From Cryobacterium tagatosivorans (GTDB lineage Bacteria > Actinomycetota > Actinomycetes > Actinomycetales > Microbacteriaceae): DNA of 64,000 nucleotides. This document shows positions 1 to 7,993 of this stretch, in pieces. Position numbers and translations under genes: made by a program. The DNA is taken from contig NZ_SOEZ01000075.1 of assembly GCF_004402215.1 (NCBI RefSeq), positions 62,001 through 126,000 of the forward strand, given 5' to 3'. Positions within the stretch are counted from its first letter, which is position 1, and each line of letters opens with the position of its first letter. The notes beneath the pieces were generated by a model. The model was given only the letters and a program-made list of their open reading frames with translations. It searched no databases and was not told the DNA's origin.

Positions 1-132
1 GCCACTCAATGGCCAGAGGGCTACCAGCCCCCTTGGCCCACGAAGTCGCATCCGGACTGTATGGCGTGACGCCCGATTGCCACGGTCACACTCCTCCCCT
101 TCGAGGTCAAGCACACTCCCTTACTGTTCGAT
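1..132. other. Sequence beyond the hsdR stop
   Basis: These bases lie downstream of the hsdR stop codon at the window edge. I see no convincing reading frame or terminator-like hairpin. Confidence 0.4.
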
Positions 133-3100
133 TTAGGCTGCGCCGGCGCGCCCGTGCTTTCCGTAGAACTCGCGTGCAAGCAGCTCAAGTATCGCCTTCT
201 GGATCTTCTTGCTGCCGAGCACCTGCTCGCTCATGGAACGGAAGTTCTCATCTGAGGCGATAACCGCATCTTGGAATGCCTCGGTCAGATCGGGGCTGCC
301 CAAGAATTGTTCTAGGGTGTTCGCCTTCGCCTGTCCACGCAGCACTGAGTTCTCAGCGAACTTGCCGCCAACGTATCCGGTGAAGCCGACGAGGTCGTTT
401 TCGGTCAGCGCATCGCCTTCGAAGAGCGTGTTCATTTTGTCTATGACTTGACGCAGACGAACGAACTCCGGATCCATAGCGGTGCCCGAACCCGCGGCCG
501 AGAACGGCTTGAGCGGGTCGCCGTCATCTGAGAGTTGCAAATCCTCGGCCTCTTCCGGTCGAAGGCTGTAGTGCGTCAGTTTGACCCCGGAGAGGTCGAT
601 CGAGCGGTCGCGGTTCTCGCTGCTGATCAGTGGTGCGAGCAACCGGTAGAAAATCGATCGCTTCTCGAGGCCAGTGTCGTGGTAGTTGATGAGTTGAGAG
701 AGGAAATCGTACGCCCGGATGAATGAGTTCAGATCGCTGCGGAAGAGTTCCAGCTCCTCAAGACGCGAGGCATCTGCAGCAGCGACCGCGGCAGCGTACT
801 GGCCAGCAAAACGCTGCTTAGCGGGAGTCAGCCACGAGGTGAGTATGTTGTTGCCCTGGTCGAACACCCACGCCTTCGCGGCGCCATCGACTTCGGACTC
901 TTCGTAGATAAGGGCCTGGTCGAGTTTGTTCTGCAGGTCGTGGATGATGTTCGGGTCGGAGACATCGGCGAGCGATGCTTGCCTGTAATACGGAAGGAAG
1001 GCCGCGAGGATTTCCTGTGGATCGTTGACGAAGTCCAAAACGAATGTTTGGTCTTTGCCCGTTGCGGTGCGGTTGAGCCGTGACAAGGTTTGCACGGCGG
1101 TCACTCCGGACAGCTTCTTGTCCACGTACATGGCTACGAGCAACGGCTGATCGAACCCAGTCTGGTACTTATTGGCCGCCAACATGACCTGATAGTCGCC
1201 ACTGGCAAACGCCTGAGGGAGGCTGCGTCCCTTGAGACCTGGATTCATTGTGGCTTCGGTCACGGACAGCTCGCCGGCCTCCAGATCCGTCACCTCACCG
1301 GAAAACGCGACGAGCGCCTGCAGCCCAACGTACCCACGGTCCTTGACGTACTTGTCGAAGGCTCGTTTGTAGCGCACGGCCTCGATGCGACTGCCGGTTA
1401 CGACCATGGCCTTGGCTTGCGCGTTGAGGCGCCAGGCAATGTTGTCGCGGAAGTGTTCGATGATCACAGCGACCTTCTGCGCGATATTGTAATCATGGAG
1501 TTTCACCCACCGCATGATGTCCTTGGCCGCCTGGGTCTTATCGACCAGCGGGTCTTCGCTGTCGTATTCGCGACCGTTGTGCGCGAGTTTGAACGCGAGT
1601 TTGTATGGTGTGTAATTCTGTAGAACGTCGAGAATGAACCCCTCCTCAATGGCCTGCTGCATCGTGTAGACATGGAACGGGTGCGGCAACCCGTCGTCAC
1701 CAAGGCGCCCGAACAGCTCCAAGGTCTTCGCTTTCGGGGTGGCCGTGTATGCGAAGAAGCTGATGTTGGCGGCGGTCGCCTTCTCGGCCATTTCTGCGGC
1801 GAGCAATGCTTCAATATCGATCTCGCCCCCATCTGCCAGGTCGGCGAGTTCGTCTGGCGAGAGCACGTGCTTAAGCTGCGCGGAGGTGTTGCCGGTTTGC
1901 GATGAGTGGGCCTCGTCGGCAATGACTGCAAAGCTGCGACCGACGAGCGCCCCGGATGTCCTAATCGCCTTGAGCGCGAAGGGGAACGTCTGGATCGTGA
2001 CGATGATGATCTGCGCGCGGTCGGTGAGGGCCTTCGTCAACGCTGCGGACTTCGAGTCCGCGCCGCCGCGCGTGATCGGGACCACTACCCCGGATTTGTG
2101 GTCGATCTGGTAGATCGCGTCCTGCAACTGGTCGTCCAGCACGGTGCGGTCGGTGACAACGATCACAGAGTCGAACATCTTCTTGCCGGCCGCATCGTGC
2201 AGTGAGCTCAGTTGGTGGGCTGTCCAAGCAATCGAGTTCGTCTTGCCCGAGCCGGCGCTGTGCTGGATCAGGTACCGATGTCCAGGGCCTTCCTCGCGAG
2301 CGGCCTGCACTAGCGAGGTCACTGACTCCCATTGGTGGAATCTGGGGAACAGCAGGGATTCCCTCGCAGACACCTCGCCGGTCACGGCGTCCGTTTCTTT
2401 CCAGGAGCTGGCGTGGAGGAACTTGCCAATGATCTCTAGCCAAGAATCTCGCTGCAAGACCCGCTCCCATAAGTATGAAGTAGGCGAGCCGTCGGGGTTC
2501 GGGGGGTTTCCCTTGCCGCCATCATTTCCCATGTTGAATGGCAGGAAAGTAGTCTTTTCCCCGTCGAGCCGAGTACTCATCCACACTTCTGAGTTGGAGA
2601 CGGCGAAGTGGACCAGTGCCCTGTTTCCGAAGCCGAGAAGCGGCTCTCTCCTCTTGGTGACAAGGTCCTTCGGGGTGCGGTCCTTCCGGTACTGGATGAT
2701 TGCATCCTCGACCGACTGCGTGAAATCCGTCTTCACCTCCATGGTCGCCACCGGCAACCCGTTGACGAAGAACACCAGGTCGAGGCTCTTCTGATTCGAT
2801 GTCGAGTAGTGAACCTGGCGCATGACACGCAGTCGAACCTGGGCATAGCGCACCAGCGTGGCCGGATTCAGCTGCTGCGATGGGCGGAACTGGCACATAT
2901 CAAACTGCGTCGACACGTCCTTGAACCCGTGTCGCAGCACGCTGAGCGTGCCGCCGCCCTGTTCAAAGGGCTTGTCGAGCACCTGGGTGAGACGGGTCAG
3001 CAGTTGCCTCCTGGCCTTCGCTCGAAGCGGCTCGGGGTCGGACGTCTTGATCCGCTGGGCGAGCGCGGAGCCCTGGGTGTCCTCCAACCAGCCGAATACG

Positions 3101-3222
3101 TCGTCTGGGAAGAGTGCCAGCTCTCGGTCGTAGCCCGTGTCATCCGTCGAATACTCCCACCCTGTGGCCGCCAGATAGACAGCCAGTTCATCCTCGAACC
3201 AATACTCGTTATGCTTATCCAT
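133..3222 (-). CDS. hsdR: Type I restriction enzyme R subunit (HsdR)
   Basis: Motor and nuclease subunit of a type I restriction-modification complex; it translocates DNA and cleaves unmodified DNA. In the 1029-aa product I see the RecB-like nuclease E-x-K segment (MEVK, about residue 160), a Walker A motif SAGSGKT (about 322), a DEAH box in IADEAHSSQTG (about 436) and the helicase motif III segment YTATPKAKT. Length fits HsdR. An upstream extension of the frame is open, but I chose the ATG at 3222 because it overlaps the hsdS stop (TGATG), follows a GAGGGGGC ribosome-binding sequence and begins MDKHNEYWFED, a typical HsdR start. It is the last gene of an hsdM-hsdS-hsdR operon. The frame is intact. 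Confidence 0.96.
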   Translation of the reverse strand: MDKHNEYWFEDELAVYLAATGWEYSTDDTGYDRELALFPDDVFGWLEDTQGSALAQRIKTSDPEPLRAKARRQLLTRLTQVLDKPFEQGGGTLSVLRHGFKDVSTQFDMCQFRPSQQLNPATLVRYAQVRLRVMRQVHYSTSNQKSLDLVFFVNGLPVATMEVKTDFTQSVEDAIIQYRKDRTPKDLVTKRREPLLGFGNRALVHFAVSNSEVWMSTRLDGEKTTFLPFNMGNDGGKGNPPNPDGSPTSYLWERVLQRDSWLEIIGKFLHASSWKETDAVTGEVSARESLLFPRFHQWESVTSLVQAAREEGPGHRYLIQHSAGSGKTNSIAWTAHQLSSLHDAAGKKMFDSVIVVTDRTVLDDQLQDAIYQIDHKSGVVVPITRGGADSKSAALTKALTDRAQIIIVTIQTFPFALKAIRTSGALVGRSFAVIADEAHSSQTGNTSAQLKHVLSPDELADLADGGEIDIEALLAAEMAEKATAANISFFAYTATPKAKTLELFGRLGDDGLPHPFHVYTMQQAIEEGFILDVLQNYTPYKLAFKLAHNGREYDSEDPLVDKTQAAKDIMRWVKLHDYNIAQKVAVIIEHFRDNIAWRLNAQAKAMVVTGSRIEAVRYKRAFDKYVKDRGYVGLQALVAFSGEVTDLEAGELSVTEATMNPGLKGRSLPQAFASGDYQVMLAANKYQTGFDQPLLVAMYVDKKLSGVTAVQTLSRLNRTATGKDQTFVLDFVNDPQEILAAFLPYYRQASLADVSDPNIIHDLQNKLDQALIYEESEVDGAAKAWVFDQGNNILTSWLTPAKQRFAGQYAAAVAAADASRLEELELFRSDLNSFIRAYDFLSQLINYHDTGLEKRSIFYRLLAPLISSENRDRSIDLSGVKLTHYSLRPEEAEDLQLSDDGDPLKPFSAAGSGTAMDPEFVRLRQVIDKMNTLFEGDALTENDLVGFTGYVGGKFAENSVLRGQAKANTLEQFLGSPDLTEAFQDAVIASDENFRSMSEQVLGSKKIQKAILELLAREFYGKHGRAGAA

Positions 3223-4514
3223 CAGACGAGCCCCCTCACGTCGATCTTCCCCGTCACCGCTGCGCTGATCAGCGCCTGGCGCCGTTCTTTGAGTATGTCG
3301 ATCATCTCGCGGGCCTTCGCTGCGAGCGTCGAATTCGCCTCCCGGGCTCCGTGGGCCTGAGCCACTGCATCTGTTTGTACTGCCAGAGTGGGTATCGGAA
3401 TCACCACGTCTCGCACAACCTGGGTATTCAGACGTTGGCGAGTTGAGCCGCGACTCAAAGCACGGAATTGTGTCCGAGATTGCGGTGAAGACAGCACCCA
3501 ACTTATATATTCGGCGGTAACTCGGGGCCCCGGACGCACCCGGTAGCAGTCAGCTTTGACGATTCCGGTGCCAAAAGTTTCTGGGACAATTGCTGCTCTA
3601 CCAAGAGGCATCCGTTCGTCACCGAGGCCAGCCACCACGATGTCACCCGGTCGCATCGCATGCGCGCTCAATGACTGCGCGTACTCGAGGGGTACGAACG
3701 CTCGGTCAACCATCTTAAATTCATCTATCCCGATATTGCCCAGTCGTACAACGCTCGCGCCGCCGTCCGAATAGTGTGCGGATGTCAACGACGAGCCGAA
3801 CGGGCCATCCACTATCGACTCGATGACTCGCCGCAAGGGCGCGCTCGGGAAGTCGCGCATCAAGTCGCTGACGGCTGAGGACCACCCCGCATCGAGCCGC
3901 TCGGCCAGCGTCTCGACCAACCGCTCCTGCTTCTCGATGAGCATGTCGATCTTCGCCGTCTGGACGCCCAAGTAGGCGACAATTTGATTCTGCTCAGCGA
4001 CCGATGGAATCGGTAGCTTGATGTTCGAGACCTGCTGCGCATTTAGGTTGTTTTGTGTGTTGCTCCGGTAGAGGAACGGGAGCTGAGCTTTGGCACTCTT
4101 CAGCGCATAGAACAAAAACTGGGAACTCACCACCCCCTCTATCGGTTGGAGCCCCAGCAATGCTTGATTCCAAGTGGCGCGCATGGCTAGTTGAGATACC
4201 TCACCGACACTCGCATACATTGCGAAGAGGACTGTGCCTGCCTCGCCCGGAGTGAGGCGTGCCGCAGCGATGCCAGCGTCGGTCAAAGTCTTCGTCGTAC
4301 TGACAACCGAGGCAGTCGTGCTCATGTCCGAAATTGCCACCCACCCTGTTCCAGACTCCGGTTCCGCCCAGTAGTCTCGGTTCTCGGTGTCAGGCGTCCC
4401 GCCCGCAATCATCTCGGCCACCAGCTTGATCGGCTTGACGAGCCAAGTGGCCGGCACTCTCCCCAGCCACTCGATGTCCGTATTCACGTATGCGTTATAT
4501 GGCCTAGAGGTCAC
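3222..4514 (-). CDS. hsdS: Type I restriction enzyme specificity subunit (HsdS)
   Basis: DNA-recognition subunit that sets the bipartite target for both methylation and restriction. The 430-aa protein has the two-fold layout of HsdS: a first target-recognition domain starting near VNTDIEWLGRVPATW, a conserved coiled spacer (AEQNQIVAYLGVQTAKIDMLIEKQ, broken here into its key part IVAYLGVQTAKID), a second recognition domain, and a second conserved helix near the C-terminus (AKAREMIDILKERRQALI). The start is a GTG at 4514 overlapping the hsdM stop (GTGA), and its stop overlaps the hsdR start, so all three subunits are translationally coupled. The target sequence cannot be read from the protein. 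Confidence 0.94.
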   Translation of the reverse strand: MTSRPYNAYVNTDIEWLGRVPATWLVKPIKLVAEMIAGGTPDTENRDYWAEPESGTGWVAISDMSTTASVVSTTKTLTDAGIAAARLTPGEAGTVLFAMYASVGEVSQLAMRATWNQALLGLQPIEGVVSSQFLFYALKSAKAQLPFLYRSNTQNNLNAQQVSNIKLPIPSVAEQNQIVAYLGVQTAKIDMLIEKQERLVETLAERLDAGWSSAVSDLMRDFPSAPLRRVIESIVDGPFGSSLTSAHYSDGGASVVRLGNIGIDEFKMVDRAFVPLEYAQSLSAHAMRPGDIVVAGLGDERMPLGRAAIVPETFGTGIVKADCYRVRPGPRVTAEYISWVLSSPQSRTQFRALSRGSTRQRLNTQVVRDVVIPIPTLAVQTDAVAQAHGAREANSTLAAKAREMIDILKERRQALISAAVTGKIDVRGLV

Positions 4515-6475
4515 TTCTCGACCTCGTTCAGGAGCTCGGTGATCTCTCCAATGAGCTTGTTGAGGTCTGCGTCGATCTCATCGAGAGGGCGTGGTGGGAC
4601 GTAAGTGTAGAAATATCGGGTGAAAGGGATCTCATAGCCGATCTTCGTCTTCGATTCGTCAATCCAAGCATCCGGCGCATGCGGAAGCACTTCGCGGGCA
4701 AAATATTCGTGGATGTCCTCGCCGAGGGGCACGTTCTCGGTATCGCGGGCATCCGTGTCGGGCGTGGTGTTCCCTTTGGCATCCGTAACGAGCGGGGCTG
4801 AATCGTCGCGCTCCGAAAGGCCCGTGAGGAGGGCCTTCAACTGGGGAGCGGTGAGGAGGACGCCGGCAGTCGAGGTGTGCTGCTTCACCCTTTTCGCAAG
4901 AGCAGCCGCATCTGTCACCGGCTTGGTTTCGACGGGTTCCGCCAGTGCGGCGAAGAGCGCCTGGCGGTCCGCATCGGTGAGCTTGACAAAAGCCTTGGCC
5001 TTTAGTGCAGTCCCAAGACGTTCAGGTGTAAGTGCCCAGTTAAGGCGCAGCGGGCGCGCCACCGTAATAGTGCGGTAACCGAAGTGCTCGTTCTTGAAGG
5101 TCTTGGACAAGTCTGACTCTTCGGCACCCCCGTAGAGCTGCACGATGCGAGCGATGTCCTGGGGACCGAGTTCCTTGCGTTTGGAGCCGAGAGTTTTGCG
5201 CATTTTGTGCGAGAAGCTGGTGCCGTCGATCAGCTGCACAGTGCCGCGACGTTCCGGCCGCTTGTCGTTGTCGATTATCCACAGGTAGGTGGCGATGCCG
5301 GTGTTGTAGAACATGTCGGTTGGCAGGGCGACGATTGCCTCGAGGAGATCGTTTTCCAGCAGGTAGCGGCGGATCTCTGACTCGCCGGAGCCCGCCCCTC
5401 CGGTGAATAGCGGGGAACCGTTGAGAACGATGCCGGCGCGGCCGCCACCCTTGACCTTCGGACGTAACTTCTTCACCAGGTGAAGCAGGAACAATAGGGA
5501 CCCGTCGGATACGCGTGGAAGTCCGGGTCCGAAACGGCCCTCAAAGCCGTGCTCCTCGTGTTCCTTGAGGACGGCTGGCTTCTGCTTGTTCCAGTCAACG
5601 CCGAAAGGTGGGTTCGAGAGACAGTAGTCAAAGGTTTCGCCAACGAGTCCATCGTCGGTAAGAGTGTCACCGAGCACGATGTGATTTATGTCCTGACCTT
5701 TGATGACGAGGTCTGCTTTGCAGATGGCGTAGGACTCGCCGTTGATCTCTTGGCCGTACATGACGAGTCGGGCATCGGGGTTGTGGCCGAGCAAGTACTC
5801 ATCGGCGACAGACAACATGCCGCCGGTTCCGGCGGTTGGGTCGTAGATCGAGCGCACGACACCCTTTTCGCTGAGCGCCTCGTCGTCGGCAATGAACAGC
5901 AAGCTCACCATCAGTCGGATGACTTCACGCGGGGTGAAGTGTTCGCCGGCTGTTTCGTTCGAATTTTCTGCGAACTTGCGGATGAGTTCTTCGAACATGA
6001 GGCCCATCTCGATGTTCGACACCTTCTGTGGGTGCAAGTCGATGGCTGCAAAGCGTTGAGTGAGGAGGTAGAGGAGATCCTCGGCATCCAACTTCTCGAT
6101 CTGTTTCTCGAATTCGAAGCGCTCAAAGATGTCTCGGACGTTTTCTGAGAAGCCGTGGAGGTAGTCGACCAGGTTCGCCTTTATCGATGCCGAGTCGCCA
6201 ACCAGGGACTGCAGGGTGAAGGCCGACGTGTTGTAGAAACTATTGCCGGATGCCTTGGTTAGAAACACTGCAGCGGCCGGGGAATCGCCGCGCTTTCTCA
6301 GCTCGTCGAGTACAGCTTGCTTCGTCGGGTCCAATACACAGTCGAGGCGGCGCAGGATCGTGAACGGAAGCACGATTGCCCCGTACTGGTGCGGCTTGTA
6401 CGGCCCACGAAGGAGGTCGGCGATGGACCAGATAAAGTTCGCGTTGTTCTGCTGTGAGACTGCCTGCTGCGTCAT
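4511..6475 (-). CDS. hsdM: Type I restriction enzyme methylase subunit (HsdM)
   Basis: N6-adenine methyltransferase subunit of the type I complex. The 654-aa protein carries the HsdM N-terminal helical domain (about 1-150), the S-adenosylmethionine motif DPTAGTGGM (about residue 211) and the catalytic NPPF motif (about residue 288), in the order of gamma-class amino-methyltransferases. A longer frame reaches 6604, but I chose the ATG at 6475 because the protein then begins MTQQAVSQQNNANFIW, the usual start of this family; no strong Shine-Dalgarno sequence is visible. First gene of the hsdMSR operon. With hsdS and hsdR intact, the modification and restriction activities both look functional. 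Confidence 0.95.
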   Translation of the reverse strand: MTQQAVSQQNNANFIWSIADLLRGPYKPHQYGAIVLPFTILRRLDCVLDPTKQAVLDELRKRGDSPAAAVFLTKASGNSFYNTSAFTLQSLVGDSASIKANLVDYLHGFSENVRDIFERFEFEKQIEKLDAEDLLYLLTQRFAAIDLHPQKVSNIEMGLMFEELIRKFAENSNETAGEHFTPREVIRLMVSLLFIADDEALSEKGVVRSIYDPTAGTGGMLSVADEYLLGHNPDARLVMYGQEINGESYAICKADLVIKGQDINHIVLGDTLTDDGLVGETFDYCLSNPPFGVDWNKQKPAVLKEHEEHGFEGRFGPGLPRVSDGSLLFLLHLVKKLRPKVKGGGRAGIVLNGSPLFTGGAGSGESEIRRYLLENDLLEAIVALPTDMFYNTGIATYLWIIDNDKRPERRGTVQLIDGTSFSHKMRKTLGSKRKELGPQDIARIVQLYGGAEESDLSKTFKNEHFGYRTITVARPLRLNWALTPERLGTALKAKAFVKLTDADRQALFAALAEPVETKPVTDAAALAKRVKQHTSTAGVLLTAPQLKALLTGLSERDDSAPLVTDAKGNTTPDTDARDTENVPLGEDIHEYFAREVLPHAPDAWIDESKTKIGYEIPFTRYFYTYVPPRPLDEIDADLNKLIGEITELLNEVEK

Positions 6476-6733
6476 TACGGGAATAGCCAATCGACTTGTT
6501 GGCGCCGCCCGACGCGGCCCCAGCTTCGACTCTATGGCTTGAGGCTGGAACACATCCCGCGACGCAACGTCGCAATTCAATGCCATCCACGGTGACGGTC
6601 GCACCAGAGAGTCGGTGGACGTGATGGCTACGTTGCTGTTTGGAAGCCGCAGAGAATCCAGACATGGTGGCCTCGCGAATAGCGACGCCGATTACAGGCA
6701 CGGTCTAGGCGATGTTCTCTAAGGCGGGAGGCT

Positions 6734-7111
6734 TCAGTAGTCGTCGCCGTCCCACGCGCGAACGGGGCTCTCTGGCAGGGGACCGAGGATGCCTCCGAGG
6801 ATCCGTTCGGATTGGGCGAGGTCTTCGAGTCGCATCACGGCCTCACCCCTGAGCACTTTCGACATCCGGTCGTAACCGACACCGGCGGTGTCGGCATACG
6901 CCGTGAGCGTCATTTTCTTCTTCCGAAGCATCCTGGTGATTCGCGCGGCGTATATGTGCTGAAGCCAAGCAGCTTGGACTCGGTCTTGCACGAACGCACT
7001 CGCCGGCAGAATCCATTCGATGATTGCGGCCTTTCCGAATGCACCTGGCTCGTGGGTGTACGCACGCGGGCGAAATCGGGGATCAGTCATGGTCAGAGCA
7101 TAGCGAACCAC
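6734..7111 (-). CDS. Small HTH (Xre-like) protein
   Basis: A 125-aa protein with a helix-turn-helix-like stretch in its second half (MTLTAYADTAGVGYDRMSKV, followed by LRGEAVMRLEDLAQ), as in lambda-repressor/Xre proteins. It sits upstream of hsdM in the same direction with a 258-bp gap and is divergent from the tnsA-type gene 122 bp away, so it could control either the restriction operon or the transposition genes (inference). Two starts are possible: GTG at 7111, preceded by GGCGGA, or ATG at 7090 without a clear ribosome-binding site; I give the longer. The N-terminal half is not recognised. Confidence 0.7.
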   Translation of the reverse strand: MVRYALTMTDPRFRPRAYTHEPGAFGKAAIIEWILPASAFVQDRVQAAWLQHIYAARITRMLRKKKMTLTAYADTAGVGYDRMSKVLRGEAVMRLEDLAQSERILGGILGPLPESPVRAWDGDDY

Positions 7112-7200
7112 CCAATCCGCCTACCAATAGCCAAAACGCGTTAACGAGACTTTTTCCAGCTATTTTGATGAAATTGGGCGCGATTCGGGACAAAAAGCGT

Positions 7201-7221
7201 CGCGGGCATTAGGGTCCCGCG
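7201..7221. promoter_or_regulatory. GC-rich inverted repeat before tnsA
   Basis: CGCGGG (7201-7206) and CCCGCG (7216-7221) form a six-base perfect inverted repeat with a nine-base loop, 12 bases before the tnsA start and between two divergent genes. It could be an operator for the adjacent HTH protein or a leader hairpin; nothing in the sequence decides. Confidence 0.35.
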
Positions 7222-7233
7222 CATGAACTAGGC

Positions 7234-7992
7234 ATGACACTCAATAACAGGAAACGACCGGACGGTTTCAAGAACGTCACCACCATCGCCAAACGGGACG
7301 TTCTCGTTTGGACGGATGCCACGGGCAAGCCTCGGCACGCGACCGCGGACAAGGGCGCCACCAAGCTGAACCTCCATACCGCGCGGCTGTCGCGGCAGGC
7401 GGCGAAATATCAGCACCGCCGCCACTACGAGGGCTACTACTGGTTTGCACGGACCGGCAAGCACGTTTGGTACGAGTCCATGACCGAGTACACGGCGCTG
7501 ATGTGGCTTGACTACCAGCACCCGGTTCGGGCCATTGCGGCCCAGCCCATGTGCATCTTTTTCGCTGACGGTACGCGCCACTACCCGGATTTCTTCTCGG
7601 TCCACGACGACGGTTCACAGGTCCTCTACGACGTGCGGCCGTTAGAGCGCATCGATGAAAAGGCCGCAGTGCAATTTGGTAAGACCAGGGAATTGTGCAA
7701 GAAGACGGGATGGCGTTACGAGGTGTTCGCGGGAGTACACCAAGTCGTCCGTCACAACCTCGAGTGGCTTGCGGCGTACCGGCATCAACGGTGCTCGCCG
7801 GATGGCGTGCTGTCGGAGCGAGTCCTTTCGTTCCTGACGGAGGCCCGTCCCCTCGCCGACGTGCTCCGGCTCCTGGACTTGAAATCCCCGGCTAGATACC
7901 TCCCGCAGCTCTACCACATGATGTGGACCCGCCACATCTGCTTTGACATCGCACAACCGCTGTCCCCCGCAACCCCTATCTGGAAGGCCTGA
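7234..7992 (+). CDS. TnsA-like transposon endonuclease
   Basis: Likely PD-(D/E)xK nuclease that cuts the 5' ends of a Tn7-like element, partnering the TnsB transposase for cut-and-paste movement. In the 252-aa protein I see the expected sequence of acidic residues: YESMTEY (Glu81 and Glu85), HYPDFF (Asp119) and YDVRP (133-135) at the position where the family has an (E/Q)-x-K. The third motif is therefore not canonical (Arg where Lys is usual). It is the first gene of the module; the TnsB-type gene starts 1 base after its stop. The ATG at 7234 has only a weak CTAGG upstream. The C-terminal part (about 165-252) resembles TnsA's TnsC-binding half by position only. Confidence 0.85.
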   Translation: MTLNNRKRPDGFKNVTTIAKRDVLVWTDATGKPRHATADKGATKLNLHTARLSRQAAKYQHRRHYEGYYWFARTGKHVWYESMTEYTALMWLDYQHPVRAIAAQPMCIFFADGTRHYPDFFSVHDDGSQVLYDVRPLERIDEKAAVQFGKTRELCKKTGWRYEVFAGVHQVVRHNLEWLAAYRHQRCSPDGVLSERVLSFLTEARPLADVLRLLDLKSPARYLPQLYHMMWTRHICFDIAQPLSPATPIWKA

Positions 7993-7993
7993 C

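Noticed and set aside
3223..3501. Longer N-terminus for HsdR (start 3501)
   Set aside because: The added 93 residues overlap hsdS, have no HsdR similarity, and the ATG at 3222 has a ribosome-binding site and the coupled stop.
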